In this document: in pieces, positions 41,293 through 49,780 of the stretch
How positions within the stretch are numbered: position 1 is the first letter of the stretch
How the letters are laid out: the number at the start of each line of letters is the position of its first letter
Source of the DNA: Variovorax boronicumulans
GTDB taxonomy: Bacteria; Pseudomonadota; Gammaproteobacteria; Burkholderiales; Burkholderiaceae_C
Reading direction: 5' to 3'
DNA: 64,000 nucleotides
Assembly: GCF_019352895.1 (NCBI RefSeq)
Contig: NZ_JAAAFX010000004.1
Coordinates: forward strand, 922,714-986,713
Notes under the pieces: generated by a model
The model's input: the letters and a program-made list of their open reading frames with translations, nothing else
Databases searched by the model: none
Told to the model about the DNA's origin: nothing
Translations under genes and position numbers: made by a program

Positions 41293-41358
41293 GAAAAAAG
41301 GGCGCGTCCGAAAGAGACGCGCCCTGAACCAACAAGCAATGGCAACTGCAGTAGTTGG
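41293..41358 (-). ncRNA. putative small RNA or short leader upstream of lepA
   Basis: On the minus strand a good -10 box TACAAT (41365-41370) is followed by a hairpin CAACT-ACTGC-AGTTG (41358-41344) and then an intrinsic terminator: 10-bp stem with loop 41309-41315 and a T6 run at 41299-41294. The predicted RNA is about 66 nt and ends about 55 bp before lepA. No ORF of note lies within it. It could be an independent small RNA or a premature-termination device controlling lepA. The degQ terminator lies further upstream, so a separate promoter is required. Confidence 0.5.
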
Positions 41359-41488
41359 GACTTCATTGTAGGCAAAAAGGGGCGCGCGTACATGTAGTGG
41401 CCAGGTCAGGAAGGCTCGTTGCAGGTCAGCAACAGGAAAGTTATGAACAGCTTGTTAACAGATAGGGTGGGCAACTGGCGGGACAACT

Positions 41489-41532
41489 TGTGGGTGATCT
41501 GTGGACCACCAGTGGACTGTCAGGGGACATAC
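41489..41532. repeat. four degenerate 11-bp direct repeats, DnaA-box-like
   Basis: Units TGTGGGTGATC, TGTGGACCACC, AGTGGACTGTC and AGGGGACATAC follow each other without gaps (starts 41489, 41500, 41511, 41522). The shared core resembles the complement of the DnaA box (TGTGGATAA) with mismatches. An 11-bp period puts every core on the same face of the helix, as expected for cooperative protein binding. The repeat is degenerate, so chance similarity is possible. Confidence 0.4.
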
Positions 41533-41705
41533 CGCATGGTGAACGCGTCCGATGCCTTTATGCCGTCCCAGCGTCTCAATCGCGGCCCATTCTACTAAAA
41601 CAAGTCGTTAGTCTTACGGAAATGTTGGCTTTCACTAACTTATGAAGCCTCCGAAGCCGCCGAAAAAATCTTCGCGATGGGTCTTCGAAGCCCGTTCAAG
41701 CCCGG

Positions 41706-41740
41706 AAAAAAGGCCCCAAACCCGACTGCCGGGTGGGGCC
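41706..41740 (-). terminator. degQ intrinsic terminator
   Basis: Stem GGCCCC (41712-41717) with GGGGCC (41735-41740) plus an inner ACCCG/CGGGT stem, followed on the minus strand by T6 (41711-41706). It lies about 20 bp after the degQ stop and closes the fab-rpoE-degQ run. Confidence 0.88.
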
Positions 41741-41760
41741 ACTTGACCGGCGTCCGAAGA

Positions 41761-43266
41761 TCAGCGGGTGGGTCGGATCAGCGCGTACTGCGCCCACTCG
41801 CCGCGGCGGAACAGCACGCTCACGGGCTTGGACTTGTCGGCCTTGCCCAGGGCAGCGTCGAGTTCCTTGACGCTGGTCACCTCGGCATTGCCGAGCGCCA
41901 GGATCACGTCGCCTTCGCGCAGGCCGGCACGTGCGGCCGCGTCGGTGGCGGCGTCGATCTTCACGCCACCGCGCACCTTCAGCGCCTTCTTCTGCACCTC
42001 GGTCAGGTCGCTCACGGCGAGGCCCAGCGACTTGGCTGCCGCGGAAGCCGAGGACTTCGGTGCCGGCTCCTCGCGCTCCACGGCCGGGCGCGCCGGCTTG
42101 TCGGGCTCGATTTCGGCAATGGTCACATTCAGGTCGCGGAAGGCGCCGCGTCGGTACACGGTGATCGTGCTCTTCGTGCCCGGCTTGGTGTTGCCGACCA
42201 GCCGTGGCAGGTCGCGCGAGTTCTCGATGGCCTTGCCGTCGAACTTGGTGATGATGTCACCCGCCTCGACGCCGGCCTTCTCGCCCGGCGAGCCGGCCTC
42301 GACGCTGCGCACCAGCGCGCCCTGCGCCTTGCCCAGGCCGATCGACTCGGCGACATCCTTGGTCACCTGGTCGATGCTCACGCCGATCCGGCCGCGCGAC
42401 ACGCGGCCCGTGGCCCGCAGCTGTTCGCTCACGCGGATCGCCTCGTCGATCGGGATCGAGAAGGAGATGCCCATGAAGCCGCCCGAACGCGAGTAGATCT
42501 GGCTGTTGATGCCGACCACCTCGCCGCGCATGTTGATCAGCGGGCCGCCGGAGTTGCCGGGGTTGATCGCCACATCGGTCTGGATGAAAGGCAGGTAGTC
42601 GCCGGTGTCGCGCTGCTTGGCGCTGACGATGCCCGCGGTCACGGTGTTCTCGAGGCCGAACGGCGAGCCGATGGCCATCACCCATTCGCCCACGCGCAGC
42701 TTCGATACGTCGCCGACCTTCAGCGCCGGCAGGCCGGTGGCATCGATCTTCACGACCGCCACGTCGGTGCGCTTGTCGGCACCGATGATCTTGGCCTTGA
42801 ATTCGCGCTTGTCCGGCAGCGTGACCAGCACTTCGGAGGCGTCTTCGACCACGTGCGCATTGGTCATCACGAAACCGTCGGCGCTCAGGATGAAGCCCGA
42901 GCCCACGCCGCGCGGCCGGCTTTCTTCCTGCGGCTCCTGCGGGCGATTGGGACGCGGCGCCGAACGCGGCGCGCCTGGGGCCGGCTGCCCGAAGAAGCGG
43001 CGGAAGAACTCCTGCATCTCCTCGTCCATCTCGCCGTTGGCGCCGCCACCGCGCTGGGTCACCTTCTCGACGGTACGGATGTTGACCACCGCCGGACCGA
43101 CCTGATCGACCAGGTCGGTGAAATCAGGCAGGGTGCGGGTCTGCGCCTGCGCACTGGCCAGCGGCAGCAGGCCGCCGCCCGCCACCAAGACCAGCGCAGA
43201 AGCCAGCAGGCAGGCGCGGAGTTTTTTCCCCTCGGCTTTGAGCATCATCATTGGATTTCTTTTCAT
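41761..43266 (-). CDS. degQ: DegP/DegQ-type (MucD) periplasmic serine endoprotease
   Basis: A 501-residue HtrA-family protease and chaperone. A Sec signal peptide (to about residue 42, ASAQAQT) is followed by the trypsin-like domain with His138, Asp168 and Ser239 (GNSGGPL), then two PDZ domains (about 290-370 and 400-495). A Pro/Arg-rich LA-loop-like insertion precedes the core (about 93-118). Position after rpoE-rseA-rseB matches mucD in the Pseudomonas algU-mucABD operon, where it degrades misfolded envelope proteins. Confidence 0.95.
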   Translation of the reverse strand: MKRNPMMMLKAEGKKLRACLLASALVLVAGGGLLPLASAQAQTRTLPDFTDLVDQVGPAVVNIRTVEKVTQRGGGANGEMDEEMQEFFRRFFGQPAPGAPRSAPRPNRPQEPQEESRPRGVGSGFILSADGFVMTNAHVVEDASEVLVTLPDKREFKAKIIGADKRTDVAVVKIDATGLPALKVGDVSKLRVGEWVMAIGSPFGLENTVTAGIVSAKQRDTGDYLPFIQTDVAINPGNSGGPLINMRGEVVGINSQIYSRSGGFMGISFSIPIDEAIRVSEQLRATGRVSRGRIGVSIDQVTKDVAESIGLGKAQGALVRSVEAGSPGEKAGVEAGDIITKFDGKAIENSRDLPRLVGNTKPGTKSTITVYRRGAFRDLNVTIAEIEPDKPARPAVEREEPAPKSSASAAAKSLGLAVSDLTEVQKKALKVRGGVKIDAATDAAARAGLREGDVILALGNAEVTSVKELDAALGKADKSKPVSVLFRRGEWAQYALIRPTR

Positions 43267-43353
43267 GGAAGAACAGCGAACAGTATCCAGCTATGAATGG
43301 GCAACGCCCATTTGGTTCAGCGCGCGCTGCCGCAGCGCCCCACCGGCCACAGG

Positions 43354-44406
43354 CTAGCGTGTGCGGACAAGATTCTGCGCAAAAGCCTGCAGCGTCTGAG
43401 GCGGTACTTCGCCGACGATCGTGAGCCACCAGTCGCCCCCCTTGTCGGTCATTCGACGGGTCAGCGTGTAGGTGGCACCGAGCGCCATCAGCGCTTCCTT
43501 CGACGCGCGCTGCGCGTCATAAGGCTCGACGAACAGCGAGACCGAAGCCAGGCCGTCGGAGAAAGTCCACTGCATGGTGCGCTCGGGCTTCGCGACGCCG
43601 TCGAGCGCGCGCCGGTAGCAGTTGACCGGCTTGAATCCGGGCACCGGCTCGCGCAAGGACCAGCCTTCGGCGGCGGCCGTGGTGCGCTCCAGCTCCGACT
43701 TCTCCACGCGGTAGCCCGCGGTGTTGCCCATCATCTGGGCCAGGGCCTGCGGCTTGATCGGCGCATCGAACTGAAGCTCGGAAAACGCCGATTGCTCGAC
43801 CACCCGGCCATCGCCATCCACCGTCTGCAGGGCCACGACCAGGCCCGAGCGACGCTCGCTCCAGACGCGGTAGGCGAAGCGCAATCCGTCGCGGGGTGCG
43901 AGTTGCAGCACGTCGGCATCGAAACCGGCGACGCGGCCCTTGCCCAGCAGGTTCACGTCGTAGAAGTCGCCGACCGCCGCATCCGCGGCACCGCCGGGCA
44001 GGTTGGGGAAGAAGTCCAGGTTCTCGCGCTTCTCGCTGCGCACGACCTTGTCCTCGGGCAGGAAGGTCATGACGTGGTCGTTGCGACGGAAGGTCGAGCG
44101 CGGCGCGCCCGACAGCGCTTCGATGCGCTCCAGCAGCTGCTCGCCATCGGCCACATGCCAGATCCGCGAACTCGAGAGATTGCCGCTGGCCGCGGACACC
44201 ACGAAGGTGCCGACGTAGGTGCGCTGCCGCGAAGCCGCATGCATGCGGCGCAGCCAGCCCACCGTGCCCAGGGACGACAGCTCGCCGGCCAGCGGCTGAG
44301 CCGGGCTCTTGCCGGCGACCGACGGCGCGCGCGTCTGTGCGACCGCCAACTGCCCCAGGCAGAGCACGGAAAGCAGCAGCATGGAGCGGCGAGCGGTCAT
44401 CGGCAT
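43354..44406 (-). CDS. rseB: sigma-E regulatory protein RseB/MucB
   Basis: A 350-residue periplasmic protein with an N-terminal signal peptide (to about 24, AVAQT). The segments WLRRMHAASRQRTYVGTFV, RIWHVADGEQLLERIEALSG and the FDADVLQLAPRDGLRFAYRVW strand are typical of the MucB/RseB lipid-sensing domain, and the C-terminal part is the smaller RseA-binding domain. RseB protects the anti-sigma factor from proteolysis until envelope stress is sensed. It lies between rseA and degQ. Confidence 0.93.
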   Translation of the reverse strand: MPMTARRSMLLLSVLCLGQLAVAQTRAPSVAGKSPAQPLAGELSSLGTVGWLRRMHAASRQRTYVGTFVVSAASGNLSSSRIWHVADGEQLLERIEALSGAPRSTFRRNDHVMTFLPEDKVVRSEKRENLDFFPNLPGGAADAAVGDFYDVNLLGKGRVAGFDADVLQLAPRDGLRFAYRVWSERRSGLVVALQTVDGDGRVVEQSAFSELQFDAPIKPQALAQMMGNTAGYRVEKSELERTTAAAEGWSLREPVPGFKPVNCYRRALDGVAKPERTMQWTFSDGLASVSLFVEPYDAQRASKEALMALGATYTLTRRMTDKGGDWWLTIVGEVPPQTLQAFAQNLVRTR

Positions 44407-44448
44407 GAATCGGGTGAGGTCAGGGAATTCAACGAACAGTCGGGCGCG

Positions 44449-45156
44449 TCAACGCGCCGAACTTTCAAAGGTCGCATTGCGAAGGAAGCCCGAGGGCATC
44501 TGTGCCCCGCCTGCGGCCTGCCGATGTGCTTCGAGCAATTGGTCCAGGCGCGGATCGCGCAGCATCACCTGCGGGTTGCCGCTGCCACTGCCGACGATCA
44601 CGCGGGTCGGCCCCATCGGACCGCCGAAGGTCGCTCCCCCCTGCTGGACCGCCGTCAACACCGAGCCTTCGGCCGCCTTCGCGACCTGGACCGAGGGCGC
44701 GGACTGCTGCTGCTGGGCCATTTGAGCGCCGGCCGGTGCCGCACCGGGGCCGACACCGACCCAGTTCCAGCCAATGGCCGCAGCCGCGACCAGCGAGGCG
44801 GCGCCCGCCACGAGTTTCCAGCGGAAGATCGGCTCGTTCGCGGCCTCCACCTGTCGCTGCACCGACACCGGCACGGCCACGGGCGTTGCCAGCACCGCCG
44901 CAGCCGCGACCGACACGACCGGCGCCTCTTCGGCGAGGCGCTGCTGGAACCGCGCCAGAAAGGCCGAGCTGTCGCTGCAGGCCGACGGGCGGCCCGTCCT
45001 CAGCACATCGCCGATCAGGTGATAGGCCTGCCATGTGGATTGCGATTCGTCATCGACGGCCAGCCGGTCCATGGCCTGCTTGAACGCATCGCCCTGCAAC
45101 CGGCCGTCTGCCAAGGCGGAAATCTGTTCGCGCACTGACTCTGGGTTTTGTTTCAT
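44449..45156 (-). CDS. rseA: anti-sigma-E factor RseA/MucA
   Basis: A 235-residue single-pass inner-membrane anti-sigma factor. The cytoplasmic N-terminal domain (VREQISALADGRLQGDAFKQAM ... WQAYHLIGDVLR) binds RpoE, one transmembrane helix spans about 117-136, and the periplasmic tail is Ala/Gln-rich. I chose ATG 45156, with AAGAGG at good spacing, rather than an in-frame GTG three codons upstream. It begins 12 bp after rpoE. Regulated proteolysis of this protein would release sigma E. Confidence 0.92.
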   Translation of the reverse strand: MKQNPESVREQISALADGRLQGDAFKQAMDRLAVDDESQSTWQAYHLIGDVLRTGRPSACSDSSAFLARFQQRLAEEAPVVSVAAAAVLATPVAVPVSVQRQVEAANEPIFRWKLVAGAASLVAAAAIGWNWVGVGPGAAPAGAQMAQQQQSAPSVQVAKAAEGSVLTAVQQGGATFGGPMGPTRVIVGSGSGNPQVMLRDPRLDQLLEAHRQAAGGAQMPSGFLRNATFESSAR

Positions 45157-45168
45157 TTCATTCACCTC

Positions 45169-45837
45169 TTACCAACGCTTGCCGGACTGGTTGTCGAGCA
45201 TCGGCTTGACCCGCGCGGAAATCGCCTCGCGGGCCCGGAAAATCCGGGAGCGAACCGTGCCGATCGGGCAATTCATCAACTCAGCAATCTCTTCGTAGCT
45301 CATGCCCTCGATCTCGCGCAACGTCACGGCCTGGCGCAATTCGGCCGGCAAGGCTTCCATCGCAGCTTCGACTGCGGCTGCGATCTCTTGCGCAGCCAGC
45401 ACGGTTTCGGGGGTTTCGTCGCTGATTGGTTCGTTTCCGGGACGGTAAGTTTCATCGTCGTCCGACGAAGATGGCCGCAAGGCGCTTTCCGAGATCGTCG
45501 GATCGCGCTTCATGTCGACCAGCGCCTTCTTGGCGGTGTTCACCGCGATCCGGTAGAGCCAGGTGTAGAACTGGGCCTCGCCGCGGAACTGGTGCAGCGC
45601 GCGGTAGGCCCGGATGAAGGTCTCCTGCGCGATGTCCTCGACCAGGTCGACATCCCGCACCATGCGGCCGATCAGGCGTTCGATGCGGCGCTGGTACTTG
45701 ATGACCAGCAGCTCGAAAGCCTTCTGGTCGCCCGCCACCGTGCGCTGGACCAGCTGGAAATCGACCTCGCCCGGGCGCGGCTCGGCCACGTCGGTCAGGC
45801 CGGCGTCCGGTGGCACGGGCGGAGGAGAAGCGGTCAT
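45169..45837 (-). CDS. rpoE: RNA polymerase sigma factor RpoE (AlgU)
   Basis: A 222-residue ECF sigma factor. Region 2 has FELLVIKYQRRIERLIGRMV and DIAQETFIRAYRAL, and region 4 has PAELRQAVTLREIEGMSYEEIAELMNCPIGTVRSRIFRAREAI. An acidic loop (SSSDDDETYRPGNEP) separates them. The ATG overlaps the stop of the upstream YgfX-like gene (ATGA). With rseA, rseB and degQ it forms the envelope-stress module. Confidence 0.96.
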   Translation of the reverse strand: MTASPPPVPPDAGLTDVAEPRPGEVDFQLVQRTVAGDQKAFELLVIKYQRRIERLIGRMVRDVDLVEDIAQETFIRAYRALHQFRGEAQFYTWLYRIAVNTAKKALVDMKRDPTISESALRPSSSDDDETYRPGNEPISDETPETVLAAQEIAAAVEAAMEALPAELRQAVTLREIEGMSYEEIAELMNCPIGTVRSRIFRAREAISARVKPMLDNQSGKRW

Positions 45838-46331
45838 GAAGGAGAAGACGGAGACGCAGCAAGCGCCGCAGCGTCGGCAGGCGCGCCCACCGGGGAGCTC
45901 GTCGGGGCGCGCGAATATACCGCACGCCGCAGATCCTGCCAGCGCGACGGATGCGCGCGCCGCTCGAGCCACAGCCATCGGTGCGGACGCCCGGGCTCGA
46001 CCAGGCGCAGCAGCATCAGGAATTGAAGGTCCAGGCCGACCTCGGCACGCGCCGCGGCGAACGCGGGCGAGGACGTGGCCTCGTCCAGCGACCAATGCCG
46101 GCCATCGAAGCGCAATGCGCCGGAAGCGACGCCGCGGTCGAGCCACAGCGCCGCCGCGCCCGCGAACAGCACGCTCAACGCCAGCAGCGCGGCGCGGCCG
46201 CCCAGGATGTCGTCGAACTCGAGCATGGCGCCGCCCGCGCAAGCCGCGCCCAGGGCCCACAGCCCGAACAACAGCCGATCCGCATCGCGCGAACGCCCCA
46301 CCGGATAAATCACCGCTGGGGCGCTGTGCAT
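45834..46331 (-). CDS. YgfX-like membrane protein upstream of rpoE
   Basis: A 165-residue protein with two closely spaced transmembrane helices (about 19-35 and 44-63) and a C-terminal cytoplasmic domain with a W-SLDEA strand, FLMLLRLVEPG and an RWQDLRRAVYSR ending. This layout, especially the W-LRR-YSR end, is reminiscent of YgfX/CptA, which in E. coli is paired with SdhE and can inhibit cell division. The match is by pattern only. It starts 13 bp after fabF and overlaps rpoE, so it is transcribed with both. SdhE itself is encoded elsewhere in this window. Confidence 0.55.
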   Translation of the reverse strand: MHSAPAVIYPVGRSRDADRLLFGLWALGAACAGGAMLEFDDILGGRAALLALSVLFAGAAALWLDRGVASGALRFDGRHWSLDEATSSPAFAAARAEVGLDLQFLMLLRLVEPGRPHRWLWLERRAHPSRWQDLRRAVYSRAPTSSPVGAPADAAALAASPSSPS

Positions 46332-46344
46332 GGAAGGCTTCGCT

Positions 46345-47589
46345 TCAAGCGCGCTTGAACACCAGCGTGCCGTTGGTGCCGCCGAAGCCGAAGTTGTTCT
46401 TTACTGCAACGTCGATCTTCAGGTCCCGCGCCTCGTTGGCGCAGTAGTCCAGGTCGCATTCCGGATCCTGGTTGAAGATGTTGATGGTCGGCGGGCTCTT
46501 CTGGTGATGCAGTGCCAGCACTGTGAAGACCGACTCGATGCCGCCGGCGCCGCCCAGCAGGTGGCCGGTCATCGACTTGGTCGAGTTGACCACCAGCTTC
46601 TTCGCGTGCGCGCCGAAGGTGTTCTTGATGGCGTTGGTCTCGTTGATGTCGCCGATCTGCGTCGAGGTGCCATGGGCATTCAGGTACTGCACATCGTCGG
46701 CATTGACGCCGGCGTTGGCCAGAGCCGAAGCCATCGAGCGGCGCGGGCCGTCGACGTTGGGCGCCGTCATGTGGTACGCGTCGGCGCTCATGCCGAAGCC
46801 CGAGACCTCGGCGTAGATCTTGGCGCCGCGCGCCTTGGCATGCTCGTATTCCTCGAGCACCACCACGCCTGCGCCCTCTCCCAGCACGAAGCCGTCGCGG
46901 TCCTTGTCCCAGGGGCGGGACGCGGTCTTGGGGTCTTCGTTGCGGGTGGACAGCGCACGCGCCGCCGCGAAGCCGCCGATGCCCAGTGGCGACACGGTCG
47001 ACTCGGAGCCGCCCGCGATCATCACGTCGGCGTCGCCGTATTCGATCATGCGTGCCGACAGGCCGATGGCATGCAGGCCGGTCGTGCAGGCGGTGACCAC
47101 GGCGATGTTCGGGCCCTGGAAGCCGTACTTGATCGACACGTGGCCCGAGATCATGTTGATGATCGAGGCCGGCACGAAGAACGGCGACACGCGGCGCGGG
47201 CCACGGGCCACCAGTTCGGCGTGCGTGTTCTCGATCAGCGGCAGGCCGCCGATCCCCGAACCGATGTTGCAGCCGATGCGTGTCGCCTCTTCAGGCGAGA
47301 GCGCATCGTTGGTCTTGAGACCGCTGTCCTGCACCGCCTGCATGGCGGCGGCCATCCCGAGATGGATGAAGCGGTCCATGTGGCGCGCTTCCTTCTCGGA
47401 AATATATTGGGTGATGTCGAAGCCTTTGACCTCGCCTGCGAATTTGCAGGCGAAGGGGCTGGCATCGAAGGCCTTGATGGTGTCAATGCCCGAATTGCCG
47501 GCCAACAGGTTGGACCAGGATTCGGCCACCGTGTTGCCAACAGGGGCGATGCAACCGAGCCCGGTCACGACGACGCGGCGTTTGGTCAT
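46345..47589 (-). CDS. fabF: beta-ketoacyl-ACP synthase II
   Basis: A 414-residue elongating condensing enzyme of type II fatty-acid synthesis. Catalytic Cys168 (TACTTGLH), His306 (NAHGTST) and His343 ([10 protein letters not shown], with Lys338) align with E. coli FabF. The C-terminal [14 protein letters not shown] is intact. It follows acpP by 96 bp, the conserved acpP-fabF order, and is followed 13 bp later by the YgfX-like gene. Confidence 0.97.
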   Translation of the reverse strand: MTKRRVVVTGLGCIAPVGNTVAESWSNLLAGNSGIDTIKAFDASPFACKFAGEVKGFDITQYISEKEARHMDRFIHLGMAAAMQAVQDSGLKTNDALSPEEATRIGCNIGSGIGGLPLIENTHAELVARGPRRVSPFFVPASIINMISGHVSIKYGFQGPNIAVVTACTTGLHAIGLSARMIEYGDADVMIAGGSESTVSPLGIGGFAAARALSTRNEDPKTASRPWDKDRDGFVLGEGAGVVVLEEYEHAKARGAKIYAEVSGFGMSADAYHMTAPNVDGPRRSMASALANAGVNADDVQYLNAHGTSTQIGDINETNAIKNTFGAHAKKLVVNSTKSMTGHLLGGAGGIESVFTVLALHHQKSPPTINIFNQDPECDLDYCANEARDLKIDVAVKNNFGFGGTNGTLVFKRA

Positions 47590-47685
47590 GCCGGCAAACC
47601 TTTCTGGGGAAGCACAGAAGCCCTCTCGCGAGCCACGCGGCGACGAAGCGCCGCGGACCGGAACGGGTTTTCCACGCGCGGCCGA

Positions 47686-47943
<258 letters not shown>

Positions 47944-47960
47944 TTATAAAGAATCGGTTG

Positions 47961-47966
47961 ATTTTA
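47961..47966 (-). promoter_or_regulatory. candidate -10 element of acpP
   Basis: On the minus strand TAAAAT in the context GGCTAAAATCAACC, about 36 bp before the acpP ATG. The same GGCTAAAATCA context is found before lysS. A -35 is not obvious. Confidence 0.4.
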
Positions 47967-48025
47967 GCCGTCCGGCCCAGGGCATTTGCCTCACGGTCCG
48001 TACGGCTGGGGATTGCGCCGGACGG

Positions 48026-48769
48026 CTACATGTGCATGCCGCCGTTGACGTGGAGCTCCTGCCCCGTCACATAACCGGCCTGCGGCGAAGCCAGGTAGGC
48101 TACCGCATGCGCGATGTCCGCGGGCTTGCCAAGGTGGCCCAATGGAATTTGCGACAGCAGCGCCTGCTGCTGTGCTTCGGGCAGGCTGGCCGTCATGTCG
48201 GTTTCGATGAAGCCCGGCGCGACGCAGTTGACCGTGATGTTGCGGCTGCCCAGTTCGCGTGCCAGGGCACGGGTCATGCCGGCCACGCCGGCCTTGGCCG
48301 CCGCGTAGTTGGCCTGCCCCGCATTGCCCGAGGCACCCACCACGCTGGTGATGCTGATGATGCGGCCGTAGCGCTGCTTCATCATCGGGCGGATCGCGGC
48401 GCGCGAGAGCCGGAAGACGGCCTTGAGGTTGGTGTCGAGCACCGCGTCCCAGTCGTCGTCCTTCAGGCGCATGGCCAGCATGTCGCGGGTGATGCCCGCG
48501 TTGTTGACCACCACGTGCAGGCCGCCGTAGGCCTTGACGATCTCGTCGACCAGCGCATCGAGCGCCGCGCCGTCGTTGACATTGAGCGCACGGCCGCGGC
48601 CGTCGAAGGCGCCGAGCGCGGAGGTGATCTTCTGGGCGCTCTCGTCGGTGGTGCCGGTGCCGATGACCTTGAGACCGCGCTGGGCGAGTTCCAGCGCGAT
48701 GGCCGCGCCGATGCCGCGCGATGCGCCGGTCACCAGGGCGACCTGGCCTTCGAATTTGGGGATGCTCAT
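48026..48769 (-). CDS. fabG: 3-oxoacyl-ACP reductase
   Basis: A 247-residue NADPH-dependent short-chain dehydrogenase reducing the beta-keto group in fatty-acid elongation. The TGASRGIG cofactor motif is at 14-21, and the catalytic residues are Asn114, Ser142, Tyr155 and Lys159 (NYAAAK). The C-terminal GYVTGQELHVNGGMHM is typical of FabG. Its ATG overlaps the fabD stop (ATGA). Confidence 0.96.
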   Translation of the reverse strand: MSIPKFEGQVALVTGASRGIGAAIALELAQRGLKVIGTGTTDESAQKITSALGAFDGRGRALNVNDGAALDALVDEIVKAYGGLHVVVNNAGITRDMLAMRLKDDDWDAVLDTNLKAVFRLSRAAIRPMMKQRYGRIISITSVVGASGNAGQANYAAAKAGVAGMTRALARELGSRNITVNCVAPGFIETDMTASLPEAQQQALLSQIPLGHLGKPADIAHAVAYLASPQAGYVTGQELHVNGGMHM

Positions 48770-49722
48770 GGGGTGTTCAGCAGTTGCCGGGTTTCGGCGA
48801 GTGTCGCCGGATCGTAGACCGAGGCCGCGGCCAGATCGGGGGCGATGCGCTTGGCCATGCCGGCCAGCACGCGACCCGGTCCGCATTCGACCAGCGCCGA
48901 GATGCCGCGCGCCTGGAGCGCCTGCACGCTCTCGACCCAGCGCACCGGGCCCGCGGCCTGGCGCACCAGGGCGTCGCGGATGCGATCGGCATCGGTCTCG
49001 ACGGCCACGTCGATGTTGTTCAGCACGGGGATCTGCGGGGCGCCCAGTTCGACCGACGCCAGCTTCTCGCGCAGCGCCTCGGCGGCCGGCCGCATCAGGC
49101 TCGAATGGAACGGTGCCGACACGGGCAGCGGCAGCGCGCGCTTGGCGCCCTTGGCCTTGAGCACTTCGCAGGCCTTGTCGACGGCGGCCTTGCTGCCGGC
49201 GATCACGGTCTGCATCGGATCGTTGAAGTTCACGGCCTCGACCACTTCGATGCTGTCGGCACCGAAGCCGGCCGTGACCTCGGCGCAGCCGGCGATCACC
49301 TGCTCGGCCGCCATGCCCAGCACTGCGGCCATCGCGCCCACACCCACGGGCACGGCCTGCTGCATCGCCTGGGCGCGGAAGCGCACCAGCGGCGCCGCCT
49401 GGGCCAGCGTGAGCACGCCCGAAGCCACCAGGGCCGAATATTCGCCGAGCGAATGGCCGGCCACCACCGACGGCTTGGCGCCGCCTTCGGCCAGCCAGGC
49501 GCGCCAGGCGGCCACACCGGCCACCAGCATCACGGGCTGGGTGTTGGTGGTCAGCGCCAGCGCTTCCTTGGGGCCGTCGTGGATCAGCGCGGCGACATCT
49601 TCACCCAGGGCGTCGGAGGCCTCGCGCAGGGTTTCGGTGACGGCCGGGTGATCGCCCCAGGCGTCGAGCATGCCGACGGCCTGCGAGCCCTGGCCGGGAA
49701 AAACGAAAGCAAAGGATGTCAT
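48766..49722 (-). CDS. fabD: malonyl-CoA:ACP transacylase
   Basis: A 318-residue enzyme loading malonyl groups on ACP. The catalytic serine is Ser91 in AGHSLGEYSAL, with the histidine in VSAPFHSSLM near residue 199, and the N-terminal FPGQGSQ motif is present. ATG 49722 gives the usual MTSFAFVFPGQGSQ start. It lies 58 bp after fabH and overlaps fabG. Confidence 0.96.
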   Translation of the reverse strand: MTSFAFVFPGQGSQAVGMLDAWGDHPAVTETLREASDALGEDVAALIHDGPKEALALTTNTQPVMLVAGVAAWRAWLAEGGAKPSVVAGHSLGEYSALVASGVLTLAQAAPLVRFRAQAMQQAVPVGVGAMAAVLGMAAEQVIAGCAEVTAGFGADSIEVVEAVNFNDPMQTVIAGSKAAVDKACEVLKAKGAKRALPLPVSAPFHSSLMRPAAEALREKLASVELGAPQIPVLNNIDVAVETDADRIRDALVRQAAGPVRWVESVQALQARGISALVECGPGRVLAGMAKRIAPDLAAASVYDPATLAETRQLLNTP

Positions 49723-49780
49723 GGGTTTGTCTCTTGTGGTGTCGATGCCGGGCCGCCTCGGGCCCCGCCACATCTGGCAA

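Larger units (their letters stand above)
41239..41760. other. 522-bp intergenic region between degQ and lepA
   Basis: No plausible protein gene is present. From right to left it holds the degQ terminator (41706-41740), an AT-rich stretch (about 41590-41650), four consecutive 11-bp units with a (T/A)GTGGAC-like core (41489-41532), a TGTTAACA palindrome (41453-41460), a TTATGAACA DnaA-box-like nonamer near 41441, and then the putative small RNA and its terminator. The base composition is visibly richer in A and T than the flanking genes, marking it as regulatory or replication-like sequence. Confidence 0.6.

Noticed and set aside
41441..41540. Chromosomal replication origin
   Set aside because: No dnaA, dnaN, rpmH, parAB or gidA nearby and boxes are degenerate; kept only as a DnaA-box-like cluster.
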